Shown here: positions 44,970 through 54,217 of the stretch, one piece after another
Position numbering within the stretch: position 1 is the first letter of the stretch
Layout: each line of letters begins with the position of its first letter
NCBI GenBank assembly: GCA_963787425.1
Contig: CAWBCV010000007.1
Location: forward strand, 434,001-498,000
Direction of reading: 5' to 3'
Origin: AP-15 sp963787425
GTDB taxonomy: Bacteria; Pseudomonadota; Alphaproteobacteria; ATCC43930; CGMCC-115725
DNA length: 64,000 nucleotides
Translations under genes and position numbers: made by a program
Notes under the pieces: model-generated
Database searches by the model: none
Told to the model about the DNA's origin: nothing
What the model saw: only the letters and a program-made list of their open reading frames with translations

Positions 44970-46089
44970 ATGAATAGTTTCCTCAATGGGTTGCAGGGCA
45001 TGGTGCTCGCGGCCTCGGCCGCTGCTGTGACCGTGGTTTCACTCGCCACCGCAGCCGCAGCGGGTGACGAGCAGTAGCCGTTTCTGCCGGACCTTGCGAT
45101 ATCATCGACGATCCCCGACAACGGCGATCTCAATCCCTATGGAGTGGCACTTGTACCGCAGGGCTTCCCCGCCGGGGGGGCGATTGCGCCCGGTGATGTC
45201 CTGGTTTCCAATTTCAACAACATCACAATCTCCAAGGCACCGGGACCACGATCATCAAATTCACGCCGAACGACGTGGTCGCGCCGGGAGTTCCGGCGGG
45301 GATGCCAGGCAACGCAAGCACGTTCTTTCTGGGAACGCCCTTCAAAGGATTGCCGGGTCTTGGACTGACGCTGGCTCTCGGCGTACTGCAGCGCGGGTTC
45401 GTGCTGGTCGGCGCGGTCCCAACGACGGATGGCATCCACGTGCAAGCGCCCGGCGCGCTGTTTTTTATCGATCGAAACGGAAATGCTGTCTCGCCCTCTC
45501 CCTACACCAACCAACTCGATGCTCCTTGGGGTCTCACTATCGACGACGAGTTCGACCATGCCCGGTTTTTGTCTCTAATGTGCTGAATGGGACCGTGACG
45601 CGATTGGACTTGGCGGTCACCCCCACAAAGGTCAGCGTGATCCGGGCGACGGTAATTGCTTCGGGATACGCGTTCCGCACTGATCCGGCCGCGATTGTTT
45701 TGGGACCAACCGGACTCGCTTTCGACGAAACCGCCGACACACTCTACGTCGCATCGACGGCCGACAATGCGATCTTCGCGGTTCCGCAGGCGGGCATCAG
45801 AACCGAATTGTCGGGAACGGGGAATATCATTTTTCAAGACAATCATTTGCGCGGGCCGTTGGCGCTGGTGTTTTCGCCCAATGGAACCTTGATCACGAGC
45901 AACGGCGACGCGGTCAACCCTGACCCGACCCAGCCCAGCGAGATCGTGGAATTCACCAAGACGGGAGAATTCATCCCCCAGTTCAATGTCGATGTGGATC
46001 CCCACTCCGACAAGGCCGAATTCATCCGAGCGGTTGCCCGCTGGTCGGTTTCGTCTGGTGCTGCATCTGCAACAATAAAATTGCCATAA
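44970..46089 (+). pseudogene. Secreted beta-propeller (NHL-like) protein, broken
   Basis: ATG at 44970 with GGGAGG upstream starts a signal peptide (GLQGMVLAASAAAVTVVSLA) and then meets an in-frame TAG at 45075. The same frame continues PFLPDLAISSTIPDNGDLNP and PYGVALVPQGFPAGGAIAPG. Shifts near 45240 and 45555 are then needed to read GALFFIDRNGNAV, LDAPWGLTIDDEFDH, FVSNVLNGTVTRLDL, GPTGLAFDETADTLYVASTA and SPNGTLITSNGDAVN. The repeats of 'GPxGLAFD...LYVAST..' are NHL/propeller-like. Several lesions show it is dead unless resequencing says otherwise. Confidence 0.75.
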
Positions 46090-46243
46090 TGTTCCTATTT
46101 CATATTCACTCCGGGAGGCGCCGATGGCCGGCGCAGGGATGCGCGAACGAGGTGGAGCGATGACTGATATTTCCCCGCAGAAACAGCAAAAACAGTCAGG
46201 AGGGCCGCTGGGGGGTGCAAGATTTGTGATTGATGGAGTAGAC

Positions 46244-46620
46244 GATGCCTGATCTCAACCAGATAAAACAGGGGGAACAGGGCGCGCGAGCGGTTCGCCA
46301 AGGGTCGGTCCGGCAATCCTGCCGGGCGGCCCCGCGAGCCCACCAACCGAGCCACTCGGGCTCCCGAGCTGTTGCTCCATCGCGAAGCCGCGGCTCTGTG
46401 TCGAACGCGTCCTGCCGCCGTGCCGCGAACCGGCGGTGAAGTTCGCCTTGCCGCCGGTCGAGAGCGCTCCCACGGGACACAGCCCGTGGGCTAAAGGCCA
46501 TAATATCGCCGCCGCGATGAAGGCGGTCATCTCGGCGCTGGCCGGTGGCGCGATCACGCCGGGCGATCGCTGCAGATTCGCCGCAGATGTCGCGAGGCGT
46601 GATCGCCGATGCAGTCTATG
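46244..46620 (+). pseudogene. DUF5681 protein remnant
   Basis: One frame reads ERFAKGRSGNPAGRPREPTN and RAPELLLHREAAALC; the next reads VERVLPPCREPAVKFALPPV, ESA and later AAMKAVISALAGGAITPGD. This is the order of DUF5681 proteins (F.KGQSGNP.GRPKG..., then C.ERLLPP.R...V.F.LPPIE). These small proteins are found around phage and insertion-sequence DNA. Frame breaks and loss of both ends mark it as a remnant. Confidence 0.65.
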
Positions 46621-46806
46621 ATTGCGGTTGGCCAACCGGTCAGGGGCATCGAGGGTGCACCGAAACCGGCGTCGACGACGACTGTTCTCGAGGGCCAACC
46701 GCGGGGCGAGCCCGGCAATGACGGTGCTATCGAGGCTGGACGCGCGACCGAGCAAGAAATATACGTCGGCTCTCAGCTAAATTTGACAAGAAATAGGGAG
46801 GAAGCA

Positions 46807-48063
46807 GTGGTCCAACAGGCAAATCGGCGCTTCGTTGCAGCCGCGGTAGTCGCCGCCTGCGCGCTTGTCGCGGGCGGCGCGAGGGCGGCGGAGCCGATCA
46901 CGATCGGCCTAGGCATGGCGCTGACCGGCGGGCTCGCCGCCGGCGGCAAATCGGCGCTGTTGGCGATGCAGATCTGGCGGGACAACGTCAACGCCAAGGG
47001 GGGCCTGATGGGCCGCCCGGTCAAGCTGATCAACTACGACGACCAGAGCAACCCGGCGACCGTGCCGGGCATCTATACAAAGCTGCTCGAGGTAGACAAG
47101 GCCGACTTCATCGTTTCGGGCTACGGCACCAACATGATCGCGCCGGCGATGCCGGTGGCGATCTCGCACGACCGGGTGTTCCTCGGCCTCTTCGGGCTAG
47201 CGGTCAACAGCGAGTTCCACTATCCGAAATACTTCTCGATGCTGCCGACCGGGCCGGACCCGAAACACGCCTTCTCCGAGCCGTTCTTCAAGGTCGCGAT
47301 GGCGGCAAACCCGAAGCCGAAGACCTTGGCCATCCTCGCCGAAGATTCCGAGTTCCCAAAAAACGCCTCCGAGGGCATCCACGACATTGCCAAGCGCGAC
47401 GGTATCGAGATCGTCTACGACAAGACCTACCCGCCGGGGACGCCTGATTTTACGCCGATTATCCATTCCATCCAGGCGACCCATCCCGACATGGTGTTCG
47501 TCGCCTCCTACCCGCCGGGCTCGGTCGGCGTGCTGCGCGCGGCAACGGAAAGCGGGCTCAAGACCCGGTTCTTCGGCGGCGGCATGGTCGGATTGCAATT
47601 CACGCCGGTAAAGCTGCAATTCGGGTCCAAGCTCAACAGCGTCGTCGATTACGATTGGTGGATCCCGGCGCCGACCATGCAGTTCACCGGTATTCTCGAC
47701 TTCCTGAAGGAGTACCAGTCGAAGGCCGGGGAGGCCGGGGTCGACCCGTTGGGCTGGTACCTGCCGCCCTTTGCCTATGCCGATCTGCAGGTGCTCGGTG
47801 ACGCGATCGAAGGCGCCAAGCGCCTCGACCAGAACGCTGTCGCCGACTACATCCGCAGCCATCCGTTCAAGACCATCGTCGGCGACATAAGCTTTGGCAA
47901 GGACGGCGAATGGGCGAAGCCGCGGGTGCTCGAAGTGCAATGGCAAAACATCAAGAGCAACAACATCGACGAATTCAAGGACACCAAGACCGAGGTCATT
48001 CTCGAGCCGGCGGAATACCGCACCGGATCGGTGACCGCGCCCTATAACGGCAGCGGCGAGTAG
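46807..48063 (+). CDS. Branched-chain-amino-acid-type ABC substrate-binding protein
   Basis: Periplasmic type I binding protein (LivK/AmiC-like), 418 residues. GTG at 46807 with GGGAGGA in front opens a signal peptide ending AGGARA. Body: ITIGLGMALTGGLAAGGKSA, NAKGGLMGRPVKLINYDDQS, FIVSGYGTNMIAPAMPVA, HPDMVFVASYPPGSVGVLRA. No permease or ATPase genes are adjacent. Its place at the head of a catabolic cluster suggests it brings in the substrate or a related aromatic or carboxylic acid. Confidence 0.92.
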   Translation: MVQQANRRFVAAAVVAACALVAGGARAAEPITIGLGMALTGGLAAGGKSALLAMQIWRDNVNAKGGLMGRPVKLINYDDQSNPATVPGIYTKLLEVDKADFIVSGYGTNMIAPAMPVAISHDRVFLGLFGLAVNSEFHYPKYFSMLPTGPDPKHAFSEPFFKVAMAANPKPKTLAILAEDSEFPKNASEGIHDIAKRDGIEIVYDKTYPPGTPDFTPIIHSIQATHPDMVFVASYPPGSVGVLRAATESGLKTRFFGGGMVGLQFTPVKLQFGSKLNSVVDYDWWIPAPTMQFTGILDFLKEYQSKAGEAGVDPLGWYLPPFAYADLQVLGDAIEGAKRLDQNAVADYIRSHPFKTIVGDISFGKDGEWAKPRVLEVQWQNIKSNNIDEFKDTKTEVILEPAEYRTGSVTAPYNGSGE

Positions 48064-48074
48064 GAGAAAAGCAG

Positions 48075-48470
48075 ATGGCCCGCATCAACCACGTGGCGCT
48101 CAAGGTCACCGAGCTCGAGGCGGCGACCAAATTCTACGAAAACGTATTCGGGTTTCGCCAGGTCAAGACCGGACGGTCGCGCGGACACATTTCGCGGCAC
48201 CTGACCGACGGCTATGTCGACCTCGCGCTGATGGTCTATGATAGCGAGGCGGACGAGGAAGCCAAGCTCGTTGGCGAGGGCCCGGCAATCCACCATTTCG
48301 GCATCGAGGTCGACGACCATCAGGGTTTTGCGGAGAAGGTCGTCGCTAATGGCGGCAAGATCCTCTCCAAGCCCGGTGAGGTCCCGATCAAATACCGCGC
48401 GCCCGACGGCACGGTCGCCGAAATTGTGCCGAAGGGCCGCTACGAGAAGATGCGGGACAAGCAACCTTAA
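48075..48470 (+). CDS. VOC family protein (glyoxalase / dioxygenase fold)
   Basis: 131 residues, single VOC module pair: RINHVALKVTELEAATKFYE, FGFRQVKTG, then HHFGIEVDDHQGFAEKVVA. Metal ligands fit His in INHVAL, His in HHFGIEV and Glu in TVAEIV. Members include glyoxalases, epimerases and ring-cleavage dioxygenases. It lies 11 bases after the binding-protein gene, in the same operon, and its stop overlaps the convergent CoA-transferase gene by 4 bases (TTAA shared). Confidence 0.88.
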   Translation: MARINHVALKVTELEAATKFYENVFGFRQVKTGRSRGHISRHLTDGYVDLALMVYDSEADEEAKLVGEGPAIHHFGIEVDDHQGFAEKVVANGGKILSKPGEVPIKYRAPDGTVAEIVPKGRYEKMRDKQP

Positions 48471-49138
48471 ACGACAGGGGCACGGAGCGGGCGAAGGTCC
48501 GAAGCCGGGCGCAGTACCGCCTCCGTTTTGGCCTGCAGCGCTGGAAAATCGATATCCTCGACCATCTCGCGCACGACGAGCCCTTCTTTGGTCACGTCGA
48601 TCACGGCGAGGTCGGTGTAGATCCGGCGGACCACCGCTGCGGCGGTCAGCGGGTATCCGCATTGCCGGCGGATGCGCGGCGCGCCGGATTTGGTCGTGTG
48701 CTCGACCAGGACGCGGATTTCCTTGGCCCCGACCGCGAGGTCCATCGCGCCGCCGACGCCGGGCGGAAAGGCGGGATCGTCGGTCGTCCAGTTCGCCAAA
48801 TCGCCCTTCTCCGACACCTCGAATGCGCCGAGCAGCGCCAGGTCGAGATGACCGCCACGGATCATCAGGAACGAGTCGGTGTGGTGCACATAGCTGCCGC
48901 CGGTCACCAAGGTGATCGGCTGCTTGCCGGCATTGATCAGGTCCCAGTCGACTTCGTTGTCGCCGGGCGCCGGCCCGACGCCGAGAACGCCGTTCTCGCT
49001 GTGCAATACGATCTCGCGATCGGTGGGAATGAAATCGGACACCATGGTCGGCAACCCGATCCCGAGGTTCACATAGGCGCCGTCGGCGAGATCCTGGGCG
49101 GCCCGCCAGGCGATTTGGCGACGTTTCAGCGGCATCAC
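48467..49138 (-). CDS. 3-oxoacid CoA-transferase, subunit B
   Basis: Beta subunit of a class I CoA-transferase (PcaJ/ScoB/AtoA family), 223 residues: DGAYVNLGIGLPTMVSDF, the catalytic glutamate in VLHSENGVLGVGP, and GGAMDLAVGAKEIRVLVEHT. Its partner subunit A is at 50075-50740, same strand, separated by two genes of opposite orientation, which is unusual because A and B are normally adjacent. It would activate a 3-keto acid with a CoA from succinyl-CoA or acetyl-CoA. Confidence 0.93.
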   Translation of the reverse strand: MMPLKRRQIAWRAAQDLADGAYVNLGIGLPTMVSDFIPTDREIVLHSENGVLGVGPAPGDNEVDWDLINAGKQPITLVTGGSYVHHTDSFLMIRGGHLDLALLGAFEVSEKGDLANWTTDDPAFPPGVGGAMDLAVGAKEIRVLVEHTTKSGAPRIRRQCGYPLTAAAVVRRIYTDLAVIDVTKEGLVVREMVEDIDFPALQAKTEAVLRPASDLRPLRAPVV

Positions 49139-49313
49139 TTTCTCCCAATCACCTCAGCGAAGTCCGGTAAAACTACGCAGGTCCGAGACGCCCGGCAAGG
49201 TTGGGGCCGATCGGCTGTCGCTCAAAGCCGCGCTTATTTGTCCGTCAGAGCTGAACCATAGCCGAGTGCTACCGTTTAACATTGCAAATGCAATCCGGGT
49301 AAGTAGGTGTGCG

Positions 49314-49571
49314 ATGTCTATTATCGGGTGGATCATCCTGGGGCTGATTTCCGGGTTTATCGCGAGCAAGATCGTCAACAAGTCCGGTGAAGGCTTCTTT
49401 CTCGACATCGTGCTCGGCATCGTCGGCGCGGTCGTTGGCGGTTTTATCTTCACTGCCGTAGGAGCGAGCGGCATCACCGGCTTCAATTTATACAGCATGG
49501 TGGTGGCTGTGATTGGGGCCATTGTCGTGCTGGTGATCTACCACGCCGTGGTGGGGCGGCGAGCTTTTTAA
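49314..49571 (+). CDS. GlsB/YeaQ/YmgE family membrane protein
   Basis: 85 residues with three membrane segments: SIIGWIILGLISGFIASKIV, a GEGFFLDIVLGIVGAVVGGF block typical of the transglycosylase-associated YeaQ family, and a third helix VVAVIGAIVVLVIYHAVVG. Stress-linked inner-membrane protein of unknown mechanism. ATG at 49314. It is followed 13 bases later by the YidB-like gene. Confidence 0.9.
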   Translation: MSIIGWIILGLISGFIASKIVNKSGEGFFLDIVLGIVGAVVGGFIFTAVGASGITGFNLYSMVVAVIGAIVVLVIYHAVVGRRAF

Positions 49572-49584
49572 GGAGGAGGCAGCA

Positions 49585-50064
49585 ATGGGGCTACTCGACG
49601 ACGTGCTGGGCTCGGCTGTTCCCGGCGGCAATGTGTCGAAACCGTTGATGATTGCGCTGACAGCGTTGCTCGCCGCGCGTGCAACCGGAAGCGGCGGGCT
49701 CGGGAACCTCCTCGGAGGCGGCGCAGCGGCGACGCAAACCCCACAGACCCCACCTGGTCAGCCACAGCCATCCCAGCCGCAGAGCGGTCTTCTCGAAGGT
49801 CTCGGCAATCTCGTACAGCGGTTCCAGCAGAGCGGGCATGGCGACATCATCAATTCGTGGATCGGGCCGGGGCAAAACCAGACGATTGCCCCCGATCAGC
49901 TTCACCAGGCGCTCGGTCCCGAGGCTGTGAACAACTTGTCACAGCTGACCGGCGCGGCGCCGCACGATTTGGTCAGCGAGCTGTCGCGGATCCTTCCCGG
50001 TGTGGTCGACAGGTTGACGCCGCAAGGCCGCATGCCGGATCACGCCGAGATGTCGCGCTCGTAG
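49585..50064 (+). CDS. YidB family protein (DUF937)
   Basis: 159 residues: MGLLDDVLGSAVPGGN, a Gly/Pro/Gln-rich linker, GLLEGLGNLVQRFQQSGHGD, IINSWIGPGQNQTIAPDQL and LVSELSRILPGVVDRLTPQG, the DUF937/YidB pattern. Function unknown; soluble. Good GGAGGAGG site. Together with the YeaQ gene it forms a two-gene block inserted between the CoA-transferase subunits. Confidence 0.9.
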   Translation: MGLLDDVLGSAVPGGNVSKPLMIALTALLAARATGSGGLGNLLGGGAAATQTPQTPPGQPQPSQPQSGLLEGLGNLVQRFQQSGHGDIINSWIGPGQNQTIAPDQLHQALGPEAVNNLSQLTGAAPHDLVSELSRILPGVVDRLTPQGRMPDHAEMSRS

Positions 50065-50074
50065 TCGCCCGCGA

Positions 50075-50740
50075 TTATGACGGAACTTCCACAAGGCGAT
50101 CGATAAAGATTCCGGGTGTGACGATCATCTCGGGATCGAGCTCGCCGAGCTCGACGATACGGCGCACCTGCACGATTGAGAGATCCGCCGCCATCGCCAT
50201 CGTCGGGTTGAAATTGCGCGCCGATTTGCGATAGGTCAGATTGCCCCAACGGTCGCCGCGATCGGCAGACAAAAGCGCGACGTGGCCCTTCAACGGCTTT
50301 TCCAATACGTACATCCGGCCGTCGATCTCGCGATGCTCCTTGCCGTCGGCAAGCCTGGTCCCGACCGAGACCGGCGAATAAAAACCGCCGAGCCCGGCGG
50401 CGGCGCAGCGCATGCGCTCGCTGATTATGCCCTGCGGCACCAGCTCCAATTCGATGCGGCCGGCGGCATAGAGTTCTTCGAACACCACCGAGCCGGAGCT
50501 GCGCGGGAAGGAGCAGACGATCCGGCGCACCCGGCCGGCCGCGAGCAAGGCGGCGAGCCCCTTCCTCCCGGTCCCGGCATTGTTGGCGACGACGGTCAAA
50601 TCGCGTGCCCCCTGCTCGACCACCGCCTCGCACAAGGCATCCGGCAATCCGGCGCCGCCAAACCCGGCGCACAAGATCGTGGCGCCATCGGCGATGCCGC
50701 TGACGGCTTCGGCGAGGCTCTTGACGCGTTTGTCGATCAT
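50075..50740 (-). CDS. 3-oxoacid CoA-transferase, subunit A
   Basis: Alpha subunit, 221 residues: the start at ATG 50740 overlaps the upstream BKACE stop. CoA-transferase signature ILCAGFGGAGLPDAL (glycine loop), TVVANNAGTG, LVPQGIISERMRCAAAG and LLSADRGDRWGNLTY are present. It pairs with subunit B at 48467-49138. Coupled to BKACE, so CoA transfer and keto-acid cleavage are in one pathway. Confidence 0.93.
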   Translation of the reverse strand: MIDKRVKSLAEAVSGIADGATILCAGFGGAGLPDALCEAVVEQGARDLTVVANNAGTGRKGLAALLAAGRVRRIVCSFPRSSGSVVFEELYAAGRIELELVPQGIISERMRCAAAGLGGFYSPVSVGTRLADGKEHREIDGRMYVLEKPLKGHVALLSADRGDRWGNLTYRKSARNFNPTMAMAADLSIVQVRRIVELGELDPEMIVTPGIFIDRLVEVPS

Positions 50741-51675
50741 CAGAACGCGACCGCGTCGCCGCCCTTCAGCGCGAGCATTGCCCGCGCTTCGTCGGGTGTG
50801 GCGATTTCGAGTGAGAGGTTCTCGATGATCGACCGGACGCAGCTGACCTGGTCGGCATTGCTCTCGGCGAGCTTGCCTCGGCCGATCCACAGCGAATCCT
50901 CGAGCCCGACCCGGACATTGCCGCCCATGATCGCGCCCATCGACACCAAGGGCAGCTGGTGGCGGCCGGCGGCGAGGACAGACCAGGCATAGGAATCGCC
51001 GAACAGCTTGTCGGCGATCCGCTTCATGTGAACTACATTCTCCGGATCGGCCCCGATGCCGCCCAGGATCCCGAAGATCGTCTGCACGAAGAGCGGCGGC
51101 TTGACGAGCCCGCGGTCGAGGAAATGGGCCAGATTGTAGAGATGGCCGACATCGTAGCATTCGAACTCGAACCGGGTGCCGCAGCCCTCCCCCAGATCCT
51201 TCAGGATCCGTTCGATATCGGCAAAGGTGTTGCGGAAGATGAAGTCGCGGGTCATTTCGAGGTGCTGCGACTCCCAGGGATATTTGAACTCCTTGTACTT
51301 TTCCAGCAAAGGGAACAGCCCGAAATTCATCGATCCCATATTGAGCGAGCACATCTCGGGCTTGGCGCGCAGCGGAGCAGCGAGCCTTTCCTCGAGGCTC
51401 ATGCCGTGACCGCCGCCGGTCGTGATGTTGACGACAGCCCCGGTCGACTGCTTGATCCGCGGCAGGAACTGCATGAACACATCGGGGTCGGGCGTCGGCC
51501 GCCCATCCTTCGGATCGCGGGCATGCAGATGCAGGATCGCCGCCCCCGCCTCCGCCGCCGCGATCGCATCGCGGGCGATCTCGTCCGGCGTGAGCGGCAG
51601 ATGGGGACTCATCGTCGGGGTGTGGATCGACCCGGTGACGGCGCAGGTAATGACGACCTTGCCACGCAAAGGCAT
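50740..51675 (-). CDS. BKACE family enzyme (3-keto-5-aminohexanoate cleavage, DUF849)
   Basis: 311 residues. Zn-dependent Claisen-type cleavage of a beta-keto acid with acetyl-CoA. Metal site: His in AAILHLHARDPKDGRPTPD; catalytic glutamate in VRVGLEDSLWIGRGKLAESN; substrate residues around TTGGGHG. Family members act on many beta-keto acids; which one is unknown here. ATG at 51675 preferred because the upstream extension is arginine-rich and outside the fold. Between the Rieske beta and CoA-transferase genes. Confidence 0.92.
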   Translation of the reverse strand: MPLRGKVVITCAVTGSIHTPTMSPHLPLTPDEIARDAIAAAEAGAAILHLHARDPKDGRPTPDPDVFMQFLPRIKQSTGAVVNITTGGGHGMSLEERLAAPLRAKPEMCSLNMGSMNFGLFPLLEKYKEFKYPWESQHLEMTRDFIFRNTFADIERILKDLGEGCGTRFEFECYDVGHLYNLAHFLDRGLVKPPLFVQTIFGILGGIGADPENVVHMKRIADKLFGDSYAWSVLAAGRHQLPLVSMGAIMGGNVRVGLEDSLWIGRGKLAESNADQVSCVRSIIENLSLEIATPDEARAMLALKGGDAVAF

Positions 51676-51747
51676 CTGTTCCTCCCTCCTCGGTGTAGAG
51701 GCGTACGAACGGTATCGTGTTGTTTCCGATGACAAACTCGGCTGACC

Positions 51748-52299
51748 CTAGAGGAAGAGGCTGAGGTTCTTGTCGAGTAGGACGTTGGCGTCGAGGACGA
51801 TCGTTCGCCTCGATACTTTCCACGCGCCGTTCACCTTCCGTAGCACATCCTCGCGGCAACCGGAGAGGAGCTGATGATCGGTTTCCAGGTGCGAGCGGTA
51901 CACCAGAAACGCGGTCTTCGCCTCAACCTCGCCGTTCTCCAGCGGCATCGCCTCGAGATTGCCGATCAGGTGACGGGTGCGCGACGGCGGATCCTCGGCC
52001 CAGGCCATCCCGGTGTCGAGCCGGGCCACCCGCATCTCGAGATAGCGCTTGTCCTCCTCGAGGATCGCCAGGTCGCCGAGCGGCGTCAGCTCGCGGTGCT
52101 GCTCCCGGCGCGGGACGTTCTTGCGGCGCGGCATGAAGTAGAGGACATCGTCGGTGAAGAGATCGAGCCACGCCTTGAGCTTGCGCTCGTCGAGCAGCCA
52201 AGCCTCGCGGATGTAGAATTGCATCAGCTCGAGCCACAGCGCCTGTTGCGGCATCAGTGTTATCGTGGCCGCCACGGGCTGCTCGCGTTTCGTCTTCAC
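51748..52299 (-). CDS. Aromatic-ring-hydroxylating dioxygenase, beta subunit
   Basis: Small subunit of a Rieske oxygenase, SnoaL/NTF2-like fold, about 183 residues from the GTG at 52299 (ATG at 52254 is the alternative). Blocks: LMQFYIREAWLLDERKLKAW, LDLFTDDVLYFMPRR, TRHLIGNLEAMPLENGEVEA, WKVSRRTIVLDANVLLDKNL. Structural partner of the alpha subunit just upstream at 52536-53894. An inverted-repeat cassette with a DUF559 remnant lies between the two genes and right at this gene's start. Confidence 0.9.
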   Translation of the reverse strand: MKTKREQPVAATITLMPQQALWLELMQFYIREAWLLDERKLKAWLDLFTDDVLYFMPRRKNVPRREQHRELTPLGDLAILEEDKRYLEMRVARLDTGMAWAEDPPSRTRHLIGNLEAMPLENGEVEAKTAFLVYRSHLETDHQLLSGCREDVLRKVNGAWKVSRRTIVLDANVLLDKNLSLFL

Positions 52300-52312
52300 C
52301 GGGTCACGAGAG

Positions 52313-52548
52313 CCCTCCCACTTGATGGGGGAGGGTTTGGGTGGGGGTGATCCGGCCCAGCTCGCTCGCGATCGTCTCATAGACCCCGTCGAGATTTGCC
52401 AGGACCTCGTTATTCCAAAACCGCAGAACGGGATAGCCTTCATTTTGCCGCTGCGAGCTCTTCCGCCGGCGCCCGTCTACGGGATGCTCGATTTGCGCGG
52501 CGGCGGGAAGCATCACCCCCTCCCGACCCTCCCCATCAAGGGGGAGGG
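52313..52548 (-). repeat. Inverted-repeat cassette enclosing a DUF559 remnant
   Basis: Two near-identical 22-23-base palindromic repeats face each other: CCCTCCCACTTGATGGGGGAGGG (52313-52335) and CCCTCCCCATCAAGGGGGAGGG (52527-52548). Between them the minus strand reads RRKSSQRQNEGYPVLRFWNN and EVLANLDGVYETIA, the C-terminal strand of DUF559 (Vsr-like endonuclease fold) proteins. The cassette is wedged between the alpha and beta dioxygenase genes and supplies the last codons of alpha. Confidence 0.65.
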
Positions 52549-53894
52549 CTCCACGGAGAGCCCCGCATCGTTGCGGTGCCGTCGAAGCGGGCGTCGATCG
52601 GGTCGAGCGGGATGTCGGCCCAGCTCTTCGCATTCATGAACTCTTCCCAGCGCCTATAGAAGAGGCGCTGGTTGTTCTCCGAAATGTAGCGCTCGGAGAC
52701 GAGCCCGGGATAATCCGGATGCGGCCCGGCGTGCCCCAAGCCCATCGACAGATCCTGGGGGTGCCGGCGCCCGAAGCGGCTGGTACTCGCGGCGGTCACC
52801 TGACGCCAGTTGTCGACGTCGTCCTGCTCGAACATGCCCGCGGCGCCATTGTTGGCTTGGCTCCCGATACGGATCGCGCGCTTCAAGTCCTCGGGCATAT
52901 CCCGGTCCACCAGCACGAAATGCCAGAACTCGGTCTTCAGCGGGCCGCGCGGCAGGGCCAGCCGCAGCCCGAGGATGCCGTTCGGGAAGATCGAGTGGTT
53001 GCCGAGCTGCACCCGGCGGGCGCGCAGCTTGCCGAGCCGCCGCTCGACCTCGGGCACCGTAGCGTCGTGGTACTCCTGGAACAGCCGCAACGTCTCTTTC
53101 GACATGCCGTGCACGAAACGGGGGACGCCGTCATCCGCGTCGCGGAACGTGATGGAGTGCCCGTTCACAAAAGCGTGCTTGTTGGGGCTCGCGAACTGGT
53201 CCTCGTGGGACAGCGGCGGGCGGCCGAGATAGCGGGTCTGGACCCGGGCGCTGGAGAGATGGCTGGTCGGGACGTGGTAATTGTCGGAGCAGTTGTCGAC
53301 TAAGGTCTTCCAGTTGACGGGCTCGAGCCATTTCATCGGGCCGAGCGCCTGCATGCCGCAATCCCGCCGATTGAACACTGTGTCGAGATACCAGCGCGCG
53401 TCGCCCAGATAGGCTTCGAGGCTCGGGGCGTCCTCGGCCCAGGTCGCGAAGACGATCCCCGCATAGGCCTCGACGCGCGCCTCGATCAGACCGAGGGACG
53501 GCTTGTCGAGCGCGTCGTAATAGGCCTCGGCCTCGCCGGGGACGTGCTCGAGGGCGCCGTCGTTGCGGTAGGTCCAGCCGTGATAGGTGCACATGAAGCG
53601 CTTGGCGTTGCCGTCATCGCAGCGCACGACGCGGTTGCCGCGGTGGCGGCACATGTTTAAGAGCGCGTGCAGCCGGCCCTCGCCGTCGCGGGTCAGGATG
53701 ACCGGGTCCTCGCCCATATAGGTGTGGAAGAAATCATCCGGCCCGGGCACCAGGCTCTCATGCCCGATCATCAGCCAAGCGCGCCCGAAGATCCTCTCCA
53801 TCTCCTCGTCATAGACCGCCTGCTCGCTGAAGATGCGGCGGGCGAGCTTGCCGGTGGCGGGGTCGATGACGGCGTACTTCCGAGCGGTGCCCAT
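52536..53894 (-). CDS. Aromatic-ring-hydroxylating dioxygenase, alpha subunit (Rieske)
   Basis: Catalytic subunit, 452 residues. Rieske cluster: Cys and His in MCRHRGNRVVRC and Cys and His in RFMCTYHGWTYRND. Mononuclear iron site: DNCSDNYHVPTSH with its bridging Asp and two His, plus an Asp in the C-terminal domain (around FEQDDVDNW). It adds both atoms of O2 to an aromatic ring, using electrons from a reductase/ferredoxin that is not in this window. Start at ATG 53894 (MGTARKYAVID). The last residues (SPWSPPP) come from the repeat cassette, so the native C-terminus may be lost. A broken second copy lies at 56951-57776. Confidence 0.93.
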   Translation of the reverse strand: MGTARKYAVIDPATGKLARRIFSEQAVYDEEMERIFGRAWLMIGHESLVPGPDDFFHTYMGEDPVILTRDGEGRLHALLNMCRHRGNRVVRCDDGNAKRFMCTYHGWTYRNDGALEHVPGEAEAYYDALDKPSLGLIEARVEAYAGIVFATWAEDAPSLEAYLGDARWYLDTVFNRRDCGMQALGPMKWLEPVNWKTLVDNCSDNYHVPTSHLSSARVQTRYLGRPPLSHEDQFASPNKHAFVNGHSITFRDADDGVPRFVHGMSKETLRLFQEYHDATVPEVERRLGKLRARRVQLGNHSIFPNGILGLRLALPRGPLKTEFWHFVLVDRDMPEDLKRAIRIGSQANNGAAGMFEQDDVDNWRQVTAASTSRFGRRHPQDLSMGLGHAGPHPDYPGLVSERYISENNQRLFYRRWEEFMNAKSWADIPLDPIDARFDGTATMRGSPWSPPP

Positions 53895-54217
53895 ACCCGG
53901 ATCCTCCTCTCGCGGGTCATGATAGCATGGGCCGAAGGTTCCGCGCGCGTCCGCCGCGCGAAGCAAAAACGGAACAGGATCAAACCGTTGAAATTACTCG
54001 GTTCCGGGTCGGGAAAACAGAGCAAAACAGGAGAGGGAAGGCGGATCGTCAACACTTATCGGCGCCAGTGGGTTCCGCAGTCAGTGAACGACATCGGAAT
54101 ATCGGTTCATGGTACGTTCTCTACAAGATGGCTGCAGCTTGGGCACTCACTCGGATTCGTCGGAGCGGTAATACACAACATCTAGCAAACGCCTTCCCTG
54201 GAAGTTATCTGAGAACG

